This document shows positions 1 through 8,956 of a DNA stretch of 64,000 bases, in pieces; position 1 is the stretch's first letter, and the number at the start of each line of letters is the position of its first letter. Source of the DNA: Candidatus Tokpelaia hoelldoblerii. Lineage in GTDB: Bacteria > Pseudomonadota > Alphaproteobacteria > Rhizobiales > Rhizobiaceae. The notes beneath the pieces are model-generated. The model was not told where the DNA came from, did not search any database, and was given only the letters and a program-made list of their open reading frames with translations. The stretch covers positions 620,001-684,000 of the forward strand of contig CP017315.1 of assembly GCA_002005325.1 (NCBI GenBank), given 5' to 3'. Made by a program: the position numbers and the translations under genes.

Positions 1-601
1 GTACACGCTCGCTGTCACGAAAGCGCGGGCTTAAATTCCATGCGGCAATAACCGGAATGGCGGCGAGTGCGATAATTGTACAGCCGATGCCAAAGGGCAG
101 AAAACCCTGACTGCCGACAAAGGAAAACAGTAAAGGGCCGGCGCAAAAGCCCAGGCCCAGCGTCATGGCGTAAAGAGCCAGAATCTGTCCGCGCCTTTGT
201 GGAGGGGCAGCACTGTTGACCCAGAATTCGGACAGGATGAACATCACCGTCATGGCAAAATGCAGCGTAAAACGCAAGCCAAACCACATATACTGGTTCT
301 GAAACCAGTAAAACCCTAAAAAACTTGAACCCCCGACAATCAACATCACCAGAATAGGGCGCACAACACCGAAATGACGGGCAATATGGGGTGTGCAGGC
401 TGCGGCGATGATGGTGGCGATGCCGCCAAATGTGCCGTTATAGCCGATAACAGTGTTGGAATATCCGCGTGCCTCCATCAGGGCTGAAACAAGCTGCGCC
501 CCGAGACCGATGGCCGCGCCGACCACGCCAGCGGTGGCTGTCGGCGCCGCGATTGTCAGCCATGATCTGGCTGTGGAGTGAGGTGAATGTGAATCAGGCA
601 T
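1..601 (-). CDS. MFS transporter, N-terminal part (cut by window edge)
   Basis: This minus-strand frame is open from an ATG at 601 down to base 1, about 200 codons, so the C-terminal half lies outside the window. The translation has the look of a major facilitator: a short hydrophilic start (MPDSHSPHS), then hydrophobic spans rich in Gly and Ala, a GYNGTFGG stretch between helices 1 and 2, and a loop with PPQRRGQ typical of the loop after helix 4. MFS proteins move small solutes across the inner membrane by symport or antiport. The substrate cannot be told; sugar or drug efflux types are both possible. It is read away from the DUF3572 gene on the same strand, with 145 bases between them. Confidence 0.75.
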   Translation of the reverse strand, partial: MPDSHSPHSTARSWLTIAAPTATAGVVGAAIGLGAQLVSALMEARGYSNTVIGYNGTFGGIATIIAAACTPHIARHFGVVRPILVMLIVGGSSFLGFYWFQNQYMWFGLRFTLHFAMTVMFILSEFWVNSAAPPQRRGQILALYAMTLGLGFCAGPLLFSFVGSQGFLPFGIGCTIIALAAIPVIAAWNLSPRFRDSERV

Positions 602-746
602 CAGACAGCTTCAGGCAAGGTTAAAACAAAACGTATCATCGCTTATAATGATAATCATACAAGCCGTCCAGACACAAAATATCCCCTGTCCAAAGGGCTG
701 GTTTTTCCGGCATGGGGCAGGGGCCTGGCACGGGATGGCGGCAGTC

Positions 747-1028
747 TCACCGTTCAATATGTTTGCCGCCGGGCAGAAGTGCGAAAGCCTGCGCCACCTG
801 CTGCGGGTCTTTGAGTGCGGCAGAGCAGAATGCCAGAAGTGTCGGCTCATGGCTTAACAAAAATTCCAGCACGCCCGCCTGAAATCCGGGGGTGGCAACG
901 GCCTGGCGGATATCATCACCGGCCAGGCCGGTCAGGGCCAGAAAACGCCCCGTCAGTTCATTATCCTGTGCGATAAAGCCCAGGGCCTCTATCGCCAGCT
1001 CTTCGGCTTCTTCCTGATTGGCAATCAT
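747..1028 (-). CDS. DUF3572 family protein
   Basis: A 93-residue, mostly helical, soluble protein without signal peptide or membrane segment. The sequence fits the alphaproteobacterial DUF3572 family, including a central ALTGLAGDDIR stretch and a conserved HEPTLLAF-type segment. No biochemical role is established for the family. A GAGGAAT Shine-Dalgarno sits just before the ATG. It is divergent from divK across 68 bases, and in related Rhizobiales a DUF3572 gene is also found beside divK, so the pair may share a regulatory region. The assignment rests on overall sequence character and neighbourhood, not on a search. Confidence 0.8.
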   Translation of the reverse strand: MIANQEEAEELAIEALGFIAQDNELTGRFLALTGLAGDDIRQAVATPGFQAGVLEFLLSHEPTLLAFCSAALKDPQQVAQAFALLPGGKHIER

Positions 1029-1096
1029 TTTTATTCCTCATTTTAACATTATAAGCTATATATCATGATATCCATGATGAAAAACAGAGGTTGCAA

Positions 1097-1468
1097 ATGG
1101 CCAAAAAAGTTATGATTGTTGAAGACAACGAACTGAATATGAAGCTGTTTCGTGACCTTGTGGAAGTCAGCGGTTATGAAACTGTGCAGACTCGCAGTGG
1201 GCTGAATGCGCTGGAACTGGCGCGGTCGCACAAGCCCGATCTGATTTTGATGGATATCCAGTTGCCGGAAATCTCCGGCCTTGATGTGACACGGCAATTG
1301 AAGGCCGATGAAGAATTGCGCACAATCCCTGTTATTGCGGTAACTGCCTTCGCCATGAAGGGCGATGAGGAATGTATCCGCCAGGGCGGTTGCGAGGATT
1401 ATATGTCGAAGCCGATTTCTGTGCCGCTGTTTCTGGAAACCATCAAGCGGTTTCTGGAGCGCGGCTGA
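1097..1468 (+). CDS. divK: Single-domain response regulator DivK
   Basis: A 123-residue stand-alone receiver domain. The acidic pair E9-D10, the phospho-acceptor D53 (LILMDIQLP), the switch Thr in AVTAF and the conserved Lys in MSKPIS are all present, and there is no output domain. DivK is the essential cell-cycle regulator of alphaproteobacteria: phosphorylated by DivJ/PleC-type kinases, it controls the DivL-CckA-CtrA pathway at the cell pole. The ATG at 1097 is preferred over an in-frame TTG at 1091 because AGAGG is properly spaced before it. In many rhizobia divK is followed by pleD; here a short gene-free stretch and then rpsI on the opposite strand follow. Confidence 0.92.
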   Translation: MAKKVMIVEDNELNMKLFRDLVEVSGYETVQTRSGLNALELARSHKPDLILMDIQLPEISGLDVTRQLKADEELRTIPVIAVTAFAMKGDEECIRQGGCEDYMSKPISVPLFLETIKRFLERG

Positions 1469-1631
1469 TTTGGTGCAAACCAAATGAGACGCGCCTTGGA
1501 TTTCTTACGAATGCCGTATTTGTGTTTTTGAGTTACACAAACAAAGAAAGTTTGTGTGGACGGAAAACCGGTTCCCGTTTTTCCTGAAAATGTTCTGGAA
1601 CCGGCAGCGTAAAACCAAAGCAGCAGGTCAT

Positions 1632-1662
1632 AAAAAACCCCGCTGCAAGAGCGGGGTTTTTG
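1632..1662. terminator. Bidirectional rho-independent terminator
   Basis: An AAAACCCCGC ... GCGGGGTTTT hairpin with a short loop, flanked by A-run and T-run, so it can work in both directions. It lies 19 bases after the rpsI stop codon (minus strand) and about 165 bases after divK, and probably ends both transcripts. Confidence 0.85.
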
Positions 1663-1680
1663 TCTGGCAAACGCGAAAAA

Positions 1681-2172
1681 TCAGCGCTTGGAGAACTGGA
1701 AGGAACGGCGGGCTTTTGCCCTGCCGTACTTCTTGCGTTCCACCACGCGGCTGTCGCGGGTAAGGAAACCGCCTTTTTTCAGAACCGAACGCAGTGCCGG
1801 TTCGTAATAGGTGAGCGCCTTGGAAATGCCGTGGCGTACTGCACCGGCCTGACCGGAAAGACCACCACCGGCAACAGTGGCGACAATGTCAAACTGGCCA
1901 TCACGGTTGGCGGCGACAATCGGCTGGCGCAGAATCATCTGCAGAACCGGACGGGCGAAATACTGGTTGAATTCCTTGCCGTTTACGGTGATTTTGCCGG
2001 AACCGGGCTTGACCCAGACACGGGCGACAGCATCCTTGCGTTTTCCCGTAGCATAAGCGCGGCCCTGTGCGTCAAGCTTCTGCACATGGACCGGGGCGGC
2101 TGTGGTTTCGGCCTGCACGGCGGTGTTGGTTGCCGTTGCCAGTTCGGAAAGGGAATTGATCTGCTCGGCCAT
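1681..2172 (-). CDS. rpsI: 30S ribosomal protein S9
   Basis: A 163-residue S9. The core begins at about residue 38 with [17 protein letters not shown] and ends with the family's basic tail ([16 protein letters not shown]), whose last residues reach the P-site tRNA in the 30S subunit. The N-terminal extension of about 35 residues rich in Ala and Thr is common in rhizobial S9. The gene starts two bases after rplM stops, so the two are co-transcribed and probably translationally coupled, the usual L13-S9 operon. A hairpin terminator follows. Confidence 0.97.
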   Translation of the reverse strand: MAEQINSLSELATATNTAVQAETTAAPVHVQKLDAQGRAYATGKRKDAVARVWVKPGSGKITVNGKEFNQYFARPVLQMILRQPIVAANRDGQFDIVATVAGGGLSGQAGAVRHGISKALTYYEPALRSVLKKGGFLTRDSRVVERKKYGRAKARRSFQFSKR

Positions 2173-2174
2173 GA

Positions 2175-2639
2175 TTATGCGATCCTTTTGTTCTTGCTAT
2201 TGAGAGCGCCGACATCCAGCGTTTCCGGCTGTTGGGCTTCATGCGGGTGTGCGGCGCTTGCATAAACGCGCAGGTTTTTCATCTGGCGGCGGCCAAGGGG
2301 GCCGCGCGGAATCATACGCTCAACAGCTTTTTCAACAACACGCTCGGGAAAACGGCCTTCCAGAATCTGGCGGGCGGTGCGTTCCTTGATGCCGCCGGGA
2401 TAGCCGGTGTGCCAGTAATATTTCTTGTTCTGCAGCTTTTTGCCGGTCAGAACGATCTTGTCAGCATTGATAACAATGACATTGTCGCCATCATCAACGT
2501 GCGGGGTGAATGTTGCTTTGTGTTTGCCGCGCAAGCGAGTGGCGACAAGCGTGGCCAGACGACCGAGAACCAGGCCCTCGGCATCAATGATAACCCACTT
2601 TTTCACCACCTCAGCAGGCTTTTGGGAAAAGGTTGCCAT
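2175..2639 (-). CDS. rplM: 50S ribosomal protein L13
   Basis: A 154-residue L13, the normal rhizobial length. Recognisable segments are the N-terminal [16 protein letters not shown], the central [16 protein letters not shown] and the [12 protein letters not shown] signature. The ATG at 2639 is chosen because the frame continues upstream for about 35 codons without L13 similarity. It is the first gene of the L13-S9 operon, and its promoter must lie in the AT-rich stretch up to 2955. L13 is an early 23S rRNA assembly protein. Confidence 0.97.
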   Translation of the reverse strand: MATFSQKPAEVVKKWVIIDAEGLVLGRLATLVATRLRGKHKATFTPHVDDGDNVIVINADKIVLTGKKLQNKKYYWHTGYPGGIKERTARQILEGRFPERVVEKAVERMIPRGPLGRRQMKNLRVYASAAHPHEAQQPETLDVGALNSKNKRIA

Positions 2640-2840
2640 AGAAGTTTTCCTTAAAATTGTATCCTTGCCATAAGCATAGGCGTTTTTTGTTGCTTGGGTT
2701 GTGCAGGCATTGCCACACAACAATGCGGGCGTTATCCGCCACACAGAGATGTGTTCATAATAGGTATTGGCTTAAAAATCAAGCCCTTAAATATAGATTG
2801 ATTTTTAGAAAATATAATAAAAACAACATGTTAAAAATAT

Positions 2841-2854
2841 GGTATTATAATACC
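2841..2854. promoter_or_regulatory. Perfect 14-bp palindrome, possible operator
   Basis: GGTATTATAATACC reads identically on both strands and contains TATTAT/TATAAT on each, so it could be an operator, a symmetric pair of -10 elements, or both. It lies about 200 bases upstream of rplM and 102 bases upstream of the CoA-binding protein gene. No regulator can be named. Confidence 0.35.
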
Positions 2855-2900
2855 GTAAGACATTGCGCCGGATTTACGGCCCAAAGCCTTTATGATTGTG

Positions 2901-2929
2901 ATTTTACCCGCAGACAGAACAGGCTATAA
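2901..2929 (+). promoter_or_regulatory. Candidate promoter for CoA-binding protein gene
   Basis: A perfect TATAAT at 2924-2929 has a weak TTTTAC-like -35 seventeen bases upstream. Transcription would start near 2936, giving a leader of about 20 bases before the strong AGGAGG Shine-Dalgarno. The -10 is good; the -35 is poor. Confidence 0.35.
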
Positions 2930-2955
2930 TGACCGCCGGCAAAAGGAGGAGTGTT

Positions 2956-3381
2956 ATGGCATCTTTGATTGATCGGCATGATGATATTTTAAAAAAGCTG
3001 GCGCAGGTCAGGCGGATTGCCGTGGTCGGCGCTTCTGCCAATGTTCAGCGGCCAAGCCATGAGGTGATGGCGTTTTTGCTGTCAAAGGGGTTTGAGGTTA
3101 TCCCTGTCAATCCCGGGCTGGCGGATAAGCAGGTTTTAGGGCAGACTGTTGCCGCCTCGCTGGGGGATATTGACCAGCCTGTTGATATGGTTGATGTTTT
3201 CAGGAATTCTGATGCTGTGCCGGGAATTGTCGATGCGTTGCTGCGTCTGCCGGTTTTGCCGAAATTATTATGGTTGCAACTGGGCGTTGTCCATGCGGCG
3301 GCAGCGGAACAGGCGATTGCTGCGGGCGTCGATGTGGTAATGAATCGTTGTCCGGCAATCGAGCTTGGCGCGCATCGTTAA
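2956..3381 (+). CDS. CoA-binding (YccU-type Rossmann) protein
   Basis: A 141-residue single-domain protein. The Rossmann start RIAVVGASANVQRPSHEV (about residues 20-37) is followed by GFEVIPVNPG and the closing VVMNRCPAIEL, all hallmarks of the CoA_binding_2 family, which resembles the CoA-binding domain of succinyl-CoA synthetase. Physiological role is unknown for most members. The ATG at 2956 is chosen because a perfect AGGAGG lies seven bases before it; the frame is open nine codons further upstream. In many rhizobia a relative of this gene sits between a sulfhydrylase gene and rplM; the sulfhydrylase is absent here. Confidence 0.85.
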   Translation: MASLIDRHDDILKKLAQVRRIAVVGASANVQRPSHEVMAFLLSKGFEVIPVNPGLADKQVLGQTVAASLGDIDQPVDMVDVFRNSDAVPGIVDALLRLPVLPKLLWLQLGVVHAAAAEQAIAAGVDVVMNRCPAIELGAHR

Positions 3382-3465
3382 GAAAAAGCGCCGCCTTTTC
3401 AAGCCGCGCTTCCTGTTTTTACACAGTGCGGACAAAAGCTCTGTCCACCCGGTCAAATTCTTTTA

Positions 3466-3912
3466 TTAATGCTGACCGTTCTGCGTATCGGCACCAGGAA
3501 CCATATAAGTGCGGTTCAGTGTCCGCGGAGCCATACGCTGCGAAGGTTGCAGGTTCTGGCGATAGTTCATTGTACCGTTCGGATTTAGGGAATCCGGGAT
3601 ATAATTTCTGGCTGACGGCATGAAAATGCTTGCCAGAATTGCCAGCAACAGAACAATACCAAGGAACAGGATAATGCCCTTGATAACTGAACCGATATGG
3701 CTGCGGGCTGTAGAATGTGCTGCACGCCGCGGAGCATGGTAACGCTGCTTTTTAGCAGTCGCAAGATGGCGGTTGCTCGACACAGAGACAGGCCCCAACC
3801 GTTTGATAGCAGGGTTTGCTGCTTTCAAAACACGTTTTTTGGCGCGTTTGGCAGTGGATGTCACTTTTCTGCTTGCAGCAGATTTTGTGGTGCGTTTACG
3901 TTTCATAACCAT
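3466..3912 (-). CDS. Small basic single-pass membrane protein, unknown function
   Basis: 148 residues in three parts. Residues 1-70 are very rich in Lys, Arg, Ala and Ser (histone-like composition, with KRKRTTKSAA and AKRAKKRV). Residues about 74-96 form one strong hydrophobic helix (IKGIILFLGIVLLLAILASI). A polar, Asn- and Gln-rich tail of about 50 residues follows. By the positive-inside rule the basic part should be cytoplasmic and the tail periplasmic. No known domain is recognised. An AAGGAAAT Shine-Dalgarno precedes the start; a second ATG two codons in is equally possible. It converges with the CoA-binding protein gene. Confidence 0.6.
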   Translation of the reverse strand: MVMKRKRTTKSAASRKVTSTAKRAKKRVLKAANPAIKRLGPVSVSSNRHLATAKKQRYHAPRRAAHSTARSHIGSVIKGIILFLGIVLLLAILASIFMPSARNYIPDSLNPNGTMNYRQNLQPSQRMAPRTLNRTYMVPGADTQNGQH

Positions 3913-4091
3913 TCCGATTTCCTTTCAAGCCGTTATCAGCTTTGCAAGGGGAATGTCTCACACGAGGATTTGTTCCGTTTTTTCTTGCTTATGGTAAATT
4001 TTTGTTGAAAAAATAAAAACGGTTCCCTAAAATTTGGGCCATGGTAAAATTCAGATGTTGACAATCTGAAAATTTGAGTAAGGTTTTTCCG

Positions 4092-5183
4092 ATGAATGCG
4101 ACTGTTTTCGTTGAAGTTGTACCCAGTACCAATCCGCTAAAAGAAGGGCAACGCAAGAAATTGCTTGAAGACCCGGGCTTCGGGAAGGTTTTTAGTGACC
4201 ATATGGCTGTTGCCCGCTGGTCGCAGGACAAGGGCTGGCATAAGGCGCAGATTGTGGCGCGTGCGCCCTTTCAGCTTGATCCGGCCAGTGCTGTCCTGCA
4301 TTACGGACAGGAAATTTTTGAAGGATTGAAAGCATATCGTGGCAAGGATGGCCGTATCCTGCTGTTTCGGCCCGAAGCGAATGCCCGCCGGTTTGCCAGA
4401 TCGGCTGAGCGGCTTGCCATGCCGGAGCTTCCTGAACAGCTGTTTCTTGATTGCGTGAAAGAACTGGCCAGGATTGACGCGGCATGGATTTCACAGGGCG
4501 ATGACGCAAGTCTTTACCTGCGTCCCTTCATGTTTGCCAATGAGGCATTTTTGGGAGTGCGCCCGTCGCGGGAATACATCTTCTGTGTTATCGCCTCACC
4601 GTCGGGCGCTTATTTCAAGGGCGAGGGCAAGCCCGTTACCATCTGGGTTGAAACCGAATTAAGCCGTGCCGCCCCGGGGGGTACAGGCGCGGCAAAATGC
4701 GGCGGCAATTATGCCGCAAGCCTTGAAGCGCAGGCAAAGGCCACGAAGAATGGCTGTGATCAGGTGGCTTTTCTTGATGTGGTGGAGCGGCGCTGGGTTG
4801 AAGAGCTGGGCGGTATGAATATTTTCTTTGTGCTGGATGGCAAAACGCTGGTGACACCGCCGCTTAAAGGCACGATTCTGCCCGGTATCACCCGCGATTC
4901 CCTGCTTGTACTGGCAAAAGAGGCGGGGCTGAATGTGGAAGAACGCGGCTATTCCTTTGATGAATGGCGCGCGGATGCAGCAAGCGGCCGTTTGAGTGAG
5001 GTGTTTGCCTGTGGCACGGCCGCCGTTATCACCGCTGTCGGGCAGGTCCGCTACCAGGGGGGAGAATTTACCGTTGCGGATGGAAAGGCCGGTGAAGTCA
5101 CCCGTAAATTGCGTGAGCAGCTTATTCGCCTGCAACGGGGGGAAACAAATGATTCTCACGGCTGGGTGTCGGTTGTCGCTTAA
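4092..5183 (+). CDS. ilvE: Branched-chain amino acid aminotransferase
   Basis: A 363-residue class IV PLP aminotransferase of the longer, eukaryote-like BCAT group. LHYGQEIFEGLKAYR, ADDASLYLRP-like and the PLP lysine K202 in AAKCGGNYAAS are visible, followed by EELGGMNIFFV and the ITRDSLL segment. It transfers the amino group between glutamate and the keto acids of Leu, Ile and Val, the last step of their synthesis or first of their breakdown. The ATG at 4092 has GTAAGG before it; an in-frame TTG lies six codons upstream. It is a single gene ending at a strong hairpin terminator shared with nrdJ. Confidence 0.93.
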   Translation: MNATVFVEVVPSTNPLKEGQRKKLLEDPGFGKVFSDHMAVARWSQDKGWHKAQIVARAPFQLDPASAVLHYGQEIFEGLKAYRGKDGRILLFRPEANARRFARSAERLAMPELPEQLFLDCVKELARIDAAWISQGDDASLYLRPFMFANEAFLGVRPSREYIFCVIASPSGAYFKGEGKPVTIWVETELSRAAPGGTGAAKCGGNYAASLEAQAKATKNGCDQVAFLDVVERRWVEELGGMNIFFVLDGKTLVTPPLKGTILPGITRDSLLVLAKEAGLNVEERGYSFDEWRADAASGRLSEVFACGTAAVITAVGQVRYQGGEFTVADGKAGEVTRKLREQLIRLQRGETNDSHGWVSVVA

Positions 5184-5205
5184 AACTGCTTGTTGTTTAT
5201 TTTAT

Positions 5206-5243
5206 AAAAAAGAGGCCGGAGATAATCCGGCCTCTTTTTTTGC
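5206..5243. terminator. Bidirectional terminator between ilvE and nrdJ
   Basis: GAGGCCGGA-GATAA-TCCGGCCTC, a perfect nine-base stem with A-run on one side and T-run on the other. It sits 23 bases after ilvE and 15 bases after nrdJ (opposite strand), so it serves both converging genes. Confidence 0.92.
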
Positions 5244-5257
5244 TGTTTTACCACCTG

Positions 5258-8200
5258 TCAACTGCAGCCGCTGGTTGCGCCACATGTGTCGCATTTCAAG
5301 CAGGTGCCATTGCGCACCATGGTGAAATTCTGGCATTCAAGGCACATATCACCGGTATAGCCCTGCATCATTGCCTGCATTCGCCGATTGGCAAGGCGTT
5401 TTTTCTCATCATCCGGCTGTGCTTCCTGCCCCTGTTTTTCCGGCGCATTGTCAAACAGGGCTTCTGCTTCAGCTTTAAGCGCTGTTGCGCCTTGTATATT
5501 GGAGGGGGCGTTGCCGGGCTTCAGCAGGGTGACATTGGAATTCGCTGTTGCCGGAGCGCCCGGCACAGCTTTGGCTTCTGCCGAAACAGGATTGAGAGCC
5601 CGCGGCTTGAAACCCCGCGTCCAGCCGGTGGAAATCAGATTGGTTTTGCCTTCCTGCACGCCTTTGCCGATGGATGTGTTGGAAAAGTCGGAAATATCGA
5701 CATGGGCAAGGTCATGCCGTCCGAGATAGGAAACAGCGAGTTCACGGAAGACATAATCCATGATGGACGTTGCGTTTTTAATCGCGTCATTGCCCTGCAC
5801 AATGCCGGCCGGTTCAAATTTGGTAAAGGTGAAGGCATCGACATATTCCTCCAGCGGCACGCCATATTGCAGGCCGAGCGAAACCGCAATGGCGAAATTG
5901 TTCATCATGGCACGGAAAGCAGCGCCTTCCTTGTGCATGTCAATGAAGATTTCACCCAGGCGGCCATCGCCGAATTCGCCGGTGCGCAGATAAACCTTGT
6001 GCCCGCCGATTGTCGCCTTCTGGGTATAGCCCTGACGGCGGCTGGGAAGCCTTTCCCGCTCATGGCCGGTTTTTTCAACAATTCTCTCAACCACTTTTTC
6101 CACAATGTGCACAGTACGTGCCGCCATAGGCTGCCCGGCAAAAATTTCTGCTGCCTCGTCATCATCTTCATCGGCAATCAGCGCGGCATTGAGCGGCTGT
6201 GAAAGCTTGGAGCCGTCACGGTAGAGCGCATTGGCTTTCAGCCCCAGTTTCCATGACAGCATATAGGCATTGGCGCAATCTTCAATCGTGGCGCTGCCCG
6301 GCATGTTTATGGTTTTGGAAATCGCCCCGGAAATAAACGGCTGTGCCGCCGCCATCATATGAATGTGGCTTTCAACCGACAAATAGCGCTTGCCGATTTT
6401 GCCGCAGGGATTGGCGCAGTCAAATACAGCATAATCCCCTGTTTCCAGATGAGGCGCACCTTCAAGCGTCATCGCGCCGCAAACGTGGATATTGGCAGCT
6501 TCAATATCCTGTCTGGAAAAACCAAGTGCGGGCAACATCTCAAAGGAGAAATCATTCAGCTGTTCATCGCTGAGTTGCAGCACCTGTTTGCAGAAATCTT
6601 CGCCCAGTGTCCATTTGTTGAAAACAAATTTGATGTCAAAGGCGCTTTTCAGTGCAGTATTGACGGTATCAATTTTCTCGTCCGTAAAGCCTCTGGCCTT
6701 AAGAGAAGCAGGATTGATGGCCGGCGCCTGATTGAGATTGCCATGGCCGACAGCATAGGCTTCGATCTCGGCACCCTGGCTTTCTGAATAGCCAAGTGTG
6801 CGCAGAGCTTGCGGCACGGCACGGTTGATGATTTTAAAATAACCGCCACCGGCAAGCTTCTTGAATTTGACCAGTGCAAAGTCCGGTTCAATGCCGGTGG
6901 TGTCGCAATCCATGACAAGGCCGATCGTGCCTGTCGGCGCAATCACTGTGACCTGCGCGTTGCGGTAGCCGTGTTTTTCACCCAGTTGCAGGGCCTTGTC
7001 CCATGCGCTGCGGGCATGCTCAACCAGTTTCCGGTCAGGGCAGCTGCCGGCATTGAGCGGCACAGGCGTAACAGACAATCCTTCATAGCCTTGTGTTTCA
7101 CTGTGCGCGGCGCGGCGGTGGTTGCGGATAACCCGCAGCATGGCCTGCGCGTTGGCCTCATAGCCCTGAAACGTGCCGAGTTCAGCCGCCATTTCAGCCG
7201 ATGTTGCATAAGCCATACCGCTCATGATTGCAGTAAGCGCCGCGCAGATCGCCCGCCCTTCATCCGAATCATAAGGAATGCCCGATGTCATCAGCAGCCC
7301 GCCGATATTGGCGTAGCCCAGTCCCAATGTGCGGTATTCATAAGACAGACGGGCGATTTCGCTGGATGGAAACTGTGCCATCATCACCGATATTTCCAGC
7401 ACAATCGTCCACAGCCGCACTGTATGTTCATAAGCGGCGATATCGAAGGAACCGTCTTCCTTCCGGTAGGTCAGCAGATTGATGGAAGCAAGGTTACAGG
7501 CGGTATCATCCAGAAACATATATTCCGAGCAGGGGTTGGATGCGCGGATAGAACCTGCCGCCGGTGAGGTGTGCCAGTCATTCATGGTTGTGTTGAAGTG
7601 CAGGCCAGGATCAGCCGAAGCCCATGCGGCATAGGAAATGCGTTCCCACAAGTCGCGCGCCCTGACGGTTTTATGCACGGCGCCATCGGTACGGCGGACA
7701 AGCGCCCAGCCGGCATCTTTCTCAACCGTGCGCAAAAAGTCATCGCTGACTGAAACCGAATTATTGGAATTCTGGCCGGAAACCGTCAGATAGGCTTCTG
7801 AATCCCAGTCGGTATCATAAGTGGCAAAGTCGATCTTTTCAAAGCCCTGACGCGCAAACTGAATAATGCGCTGCACGTAATTTTCCGGCACCTGATCTTT
7901 TTTGGCGCTGCGGATTGCCTGTTTCAGCACGGCATTCTGCGCCGGATCAAAGCGGGCTTCTCCCGCTTCCTTGTTTGCAGTGCAGGCAGCCATAACCGCT
8001 GCCAGATGTTTTCTGACGATTTTCGAGCCGGTAACGAGAGCCGCGACTTTCTGCTCTTCCTTTACCTTCCAGTCAATATAGGCCTCGATATCGGGATGAT
8101 CGACATCCACCACCACCATTTTGGCGGCACGCCGTGTGGTGCCGCCGGACTTGATGGCGCCGGCCGCCCTGTCACCGATTTTGAGGAAGCTCATCAGGCC

Positions 8201-8956
8201 GGAAGATTTTCCGCCGCCGGAAAGCGACTCACCTTCACCGCGCAGGTGCGAAAAATTCGAACCGGTGCCGGAACCGTATTTGAACAGGCGCGCTTCACGC
8301 ACCCATAGATTCATAATGCCGCCTTCATTCACCAGATCATCAGCGACTGACTGTATAAAGCAGGCATGGGGCTGCGGGTGTTCGTAGGCTGAAGTGGACT
8401 GCTTTAACACACCCGTCTGCCAGTCAACGTAAAAATGTCCTTGGCCCGGCCCGTCAATGCCATAAGCCCAGTGCAGGCCGGTATTGAACCATTGCGGGCT
8501 GTTGGGGGCAACGCGCTGGGTTGCCAGCATATAGGCAAGTTCATCATGAAAAGCGCGGGCATCTTCTTCCGTGGCAAAATATCCACCCTTCCAGCCCCAA
8601 TACGTCCATGTGCCTGCCAGCCGGTCAAACACCTGACGTGCGTCCATTTCCGAACCGTAACGCCCGTCTTCCGGTTGTTCCTGCAAGGCTTTTTCATCGG
8701 CGTGCGAGCCCCCCAGCCATGACGGCACATCATTTTCTTCCACCCGTTTCAGGCAGGCCGGTACACCGGCCTTGCGGAAATATTTCTGCGCCAGAATATC
8801 CGCAGCCACTTGGCTGTATTGTTCGGGCACATCAATATTCTCCAGCCGGAAAACAATCGAGCCGTCCGGGTTCCTGATTTCGCTGGTCGCCTTGCGGAAT
8901 GGAATCTCTGCATAAGGGGACTGGCCTTGCCGGGTGAAGTGGCGCGCAATTTTCAT
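5258..8956 (-). CDS. nrdJ: Adenosylcobalamin-dependent ribonucleotide reductase (class II)
   Basis: A 1232-residue class II reductase, which makes deoxyribonucleotides using a 5'-deoxyadenosyl radical from coenzyme B12 and so needs no oxygen. Seen: [22 protein letters not shown] with a conserved Cys, a [11 protein letters not shown] loop, the NPCSE finger loop near residues 474-478 with the thiyl-radical Cys, and [17 protein letters not shown]. The last 30 residues hold paired cysteines (CLECQNF ... CLKCDTCG), the redox-active tail. The length matches the long rhizobial NrdJ. It is a single gene with a 600-base upstream region that carries possible NrdR sites. The organism must make or import cobalamin. 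Confidence 0.96.
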   Translation of the reverse strand: MKIARHFTRQGQSPYAEIPFRKATSEIRNPDGSIVFRLENIDVPEQYSQVAADILAQKYFRKAGVPACLKRVEENDVPSWLGGSHADEKALQEQPEDGRYGSEMDARQVFDRLAGTWTYWGWKGGYFATEEDARAFHDELAYMLATQRVAPNSPQWFNTGLHWAYGIDGPGQGHFYVDWQTGVLKQSTSAYEHPQPHACFIQSVADDLVNEGGIMNLWVREARLFKYGSGTGSNFSHLRGEGESLSGGGKSSGLMSFLKIGDRAAGAIKSGGTTRRAAKMVVVDVDHPDIEAYIDWKVKEEQKVAALVTGSKIVRKHLAAVMAACTANKEAGEARFDPAQNAVLKQAIRSAKKDQVPENYVQRIIQFARQGFEKIDFATYDTDWDSEAYLTVSGQNSNNSVSVSDDFLRTVEKDAGWALVRRTDGAVHKTVRARDLWERISYAAWASADPGLHFNTTMNDWHTSPAAGSIRASNPCSEYMFLDDTACNLASINLLTYRKEDGSFDIAAYEHTVRLWTIVLEISVMMAQFPSSEIARLSYEYRTLGLGYANIGGLLMTSGIPYDSDEGRAICAALTAIMSGMAYATSAEMAAELGTFQGYEANAQAMLRVIRNHRRAAHSETQGYEGLSVTPVPLNAGSCPDRKLVEHARSAWDKALQLGEKHGYRNAQVTVIAPTGTIGLVMDCDTTGIEPDFALVKFKKLAGGGYFKIINRAVPQALRTLGYSESQGAEIEAYAVGHGNLNQAPAINPASLKARGFTDEKIDTVNTALKSAFDIKFVFNKWTLGEDFCKQVLQLSDEQLNDFSFEMLPALGFSRQDIEAANIHVCGAMTLEGAPHLETGDYAVFDCANPCGKIGKRYLSVESHIHMMAAAQPFISGAISKTINMPGSATIEDCANAYMLSWKLGLKANALYRDGSKLSQPLNAALIADEDDDEAAEIFAGQPMAARTVHIVEKVVERIVEKTGHERERLPSRRQGYTQKATIGGHKVYLRTGEFGDGRLGEIFIDMHKEGAAFRAMMNNFAIAVSLGLQYGVPLEEYVDAFTFTKFEPAGIVQGNDAIKNATSIMDYVFRELAVSYLGRHDLAHVDISDFSNTSIGKGVQEGKTNLISTGWTRGFKPRALNPVSAEAKAVPGAPATANSNVTLLKPGNAPSNIQGATALKAEAEALFDNAPEKQGQEAQPDDEKKRLANRRMQAMMQGYTGDMCLECQNFTMVRNGTCLKCDTCGATSGCS

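Larger units (their letters stand above)
2640..2955. other. AT-rich divergent intergenic region (rplM / CoA-binding protein)
   Basis: A 316-base stretch with no supportable gene. It must hold the promoters of rplM (minus) and of the gene at 2956 (plus). Visible elements are a GGCTT-N7-AAGCC inverted repeat at 2769-2785, a perfect 14-base palindrome at 2841-2854 and a TATAAT at 2924-2929. The bases are much richer in A and T than the flanking genes. Confidence 0.7.

Noticed and set aside
1049..1483. Long open frame antisense to divK
   Set aside because: It mirrors divK codons; divK has all receiver residues and the antisense product resembles nothing.
5240..6202. Open frame of about 320 codons antisense to the 3' part of nrdJ
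   Set aside because: Complement of a well supported gene, with no ribosome site and no family character.
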